Assembly (NCBI GenBank): GCA_019614645.1
Contig: JABWDB010000005.1
Span: 6,604,001-6,668,000, forward strand
Direction: 5' to 3'
DNA length: 64,000 nucleotides
Source: Stratiolaelaps scimitus
Lineage: Eukaryota; Arthropoda; Arachnida; Mesostigmata; Laelapidae
Shown: positions 63,056 to 64,000 of the stretch, piece by piece
Layout of the letters: the number at the start of each line of letters is the position of its first letter
Position numbering within the stretch: position 1 is the first letter of the stretch
Translations under genes and position numbers: made by a program
The notes under the pieces: model-generated
The model's input: only the letters and a program-made list of their open reading frames with translations
Databases searched by the model: none
What the model was told of the DNA's origin: nothing

Positions 63056-64000
63056 ATGGATCGATGGCTGGATCGACACCACCCGTCTGTCTACTCAAGT
63101 CAAGGTGTCTATCCCACCCCACCACCGACGCCGTCCAAGCGACTACAGCGGCGCAGTGACGATGACGCTCGGCCAACTCGACTGAATTCTGCTATGCTCG
63201 ACTGGCCCCCGGGATCGGTGTTGGTCGAGCCGCCAGTCTTACATGGTGATTCGGTGACAGAAACGACCGAAGAACCCGTGTCAGACCAACGGCCGTCCCA
63301 GACAAGGGACAAATCGGATGGTGGGAAGTTGGCAACGAGCCCATCAGCCGCGCCGCCCAGCATCAACATCGAGGAGTCAACTAAGAGCAATTCATGGATT
63401 CCTGCTCCCACAGGTGAGGTGGACGTTGAGAATAAGTCACACATAGCCTCAGATGTGTGCCCAGTCAAGACGAGTTTTTCTAAATCAGCGCCATCCGAAT
63501 CCCCTCATGCCGAGCCCCCCATTGATCACGAGTTGAAGAGAAAATTGGCAACATCTTCTCCTCCTGAAGACGCCCCGGGGAAAATTTCGCCGCGTAACGA
63601 TTTGCTGGGGTCCCTTTTGCCGAGTAAAGTTTCACCAGAGCCAATTTTGTTGAATCAAGGCAGCGTGAAGCCGTTTGAGTCGATTGAAGGCAGCGTGAAG
63701 CCGTCTGAGTCGATTGAAGGCAGCGTGAAGCCGTCTGAGTCGATTGAAGGCAGCGTGAAGCCGTCTGAGTCGATTGAAGGCAGCGTGAAGCCGTCTGAGT
63801 CGATTGAAGGCAGCGTGAAGCCGTCTGAGTCGATTGAAGGCAGCGTGAAGCCGTCTGAGTCGATTGAAGGCAGCGTGAAGCCGTCTGAGTCGATTGAAAG
63901 CAGCGTGGAGCCCCCTGAGGCGACTGAAGGCAGCGTGGAGCCCCCTGAGGCGACTGAAGGCAGCGTGGAGCCCCCTGAGCCGACTGAAGGCAGCGTGGAG
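63056..64000 (+). CDS. Unrecognised Ser/Pro/Glu-rich protein with decapeptide tandem repeats, 5' part (runs off window)
   Basis: The frame is open for 315 codons to the window edge and is cut there. The start is the ATG at 63056, chosen because an in-frame TAG lies just upstream (63044-63046) and the context is strong (A at -3, G at +4). Residues 1-60 are basic and proline-rich and include YPTPPPTPSKR, an SH3-ligand-like stretch. Residues 60-200 are polar and acidic, rich in S, P, E and K, and probably disordered. From about residue 202 a decapeptide repeats 11.4 times, first as GSVKPSESIE and then as GSVEPPEATE. No signal peptide, membrane segment or enzyme motif is visible. The family is not recognised and no function is inferred. 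An upstream non-coding exon is possible; the piece could also be one exon of a larger protein whose true start is elsewhere. Coding status is likely because the frame is long and the repeat period is a multiple of three. Confidence 0.75.
   Translation, partial: MDRWLDRHHPSVYSSQGVYPTPPPTPSKRLQRRSDDDARPTRLNSAMLDWPPGSVLVEPPVLHGDSVTETTEEPVSDQRPSQTRDKSDGGKLATSPSAAPPSINIEESTKSNSWIPAPTGEVDVENKSHIASDVCPVKTSFSKSAPSESPHAEPPIDHELKRKLATSSPPEDAPGKISPRNDLLGSLLPSKVSPEPILLNQGSVKPFESIEGSVKPSESIEGSVKPSESIEGSVKPSESIEGSVKPSESIEGSVKPSESIEGSVKPSESIEGSVKPSESIESSVEPPEATEGSVEPPEATEGSVEPPEPTEGSVE
63659..64000 (+). repeat. 30-bp in-frame tandem repeat array, 11.4 copies, open at the right edge
   Basis: Eight nearly identical 30-bp units (63659-63898) encode GSVKPSESIE; the first has F for S through TTT instead of TCT. 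From 63899 the array switches to a second unit type encoding GSVEPPEATE, whose first copy begins SSV and whose third has P for A. The block switch between two homogeneous unit types points to recent unequal exchange or slippage within each block. The copy number is truncated by the window end. Confidence 0.95.

Noticed and set aside
1..64000. A new multi-gene system such as a defence island, biosynthetic cluster or CRISPR array
   Set aside because: No adjacent conserved genes, no regularly spaced repeats with unique spacers, and no shared regulation are visible. The window reads as sparsely coding eukaryotic DNA.

Overview
This window looks like sparsely coding nuclear DNA of a eukaryote. There are no operons, ribosome binding sites or closely packed long reading frames. 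Microsatellites are abundant: (AT)n, (GA)n/(CT)n, (CA)n and CTG/CGT triplets. Decayed non-LTR retrotransposon fragments and tRNA-derived SINE-like pieces are present. Base composition alternates between AT-rich stretches and GC-rich, CpG-undepleted blocks of 0.5 to 4 kb. This would suit an invertebrate, for example an arthropod such as a mite or tick, but nothing in the sequence fixes the taxon and I treat that as a guess.

Layout. GC-rich blocks lie at about 2.76-4.95, 7.62-9.27, 11.38-12.6, 13.25-14.78, 19.3-20.87, 26.38-27.8, 31.74-33.42, 44.42-46.15, 47.94-48.43, 48.86-52.33, 53.15-53.56 and 56.67-57.35 kb. They carry many overlapping open frames on both strands with low-complexity translations, as expected from high GC. 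I could not assign a known protein to any of them; they may be promoters, 5' leaders or old repeats. AT-rich DNA with microsatellites and small relics fills the space between.

The only strongly supported protein-coding segment is at the right edge. From 63056 to 64000 a frame of 315 codons is open and leaves the window. It ends in a 30-bp tandem array, in frame, that encodes a Ser/Pro/Glu-rich decapeptide 11.4 times. The protein is not recognised.

Two separate degenerate LINE-type reverse transcriptase relics lie at about 34.39-34.63 kb and 38.43-38.85 kb. Two related tRNA-derived SINE copies lie at about 16.28-16.37 kb (+) and 57.85-57.95 kb (-), sharing a 3' tail. Further single tRNA-like pieces occur, the best at 40.45-40.53 kb.

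Several weaker candidate exons are listed with low confidence. They rest only on open frame, start context or splice-like sites: 11.28, 25.0-25.5 (both strands), 33.2, 35.4, 47.8, 52.7, 58.7 and 61.9 kb. I see no RNA gene that is clearly functional, no CRISPR array, and no gene cluster that would amount to a new multi-gene system. The genes here cannot be shown to work together.
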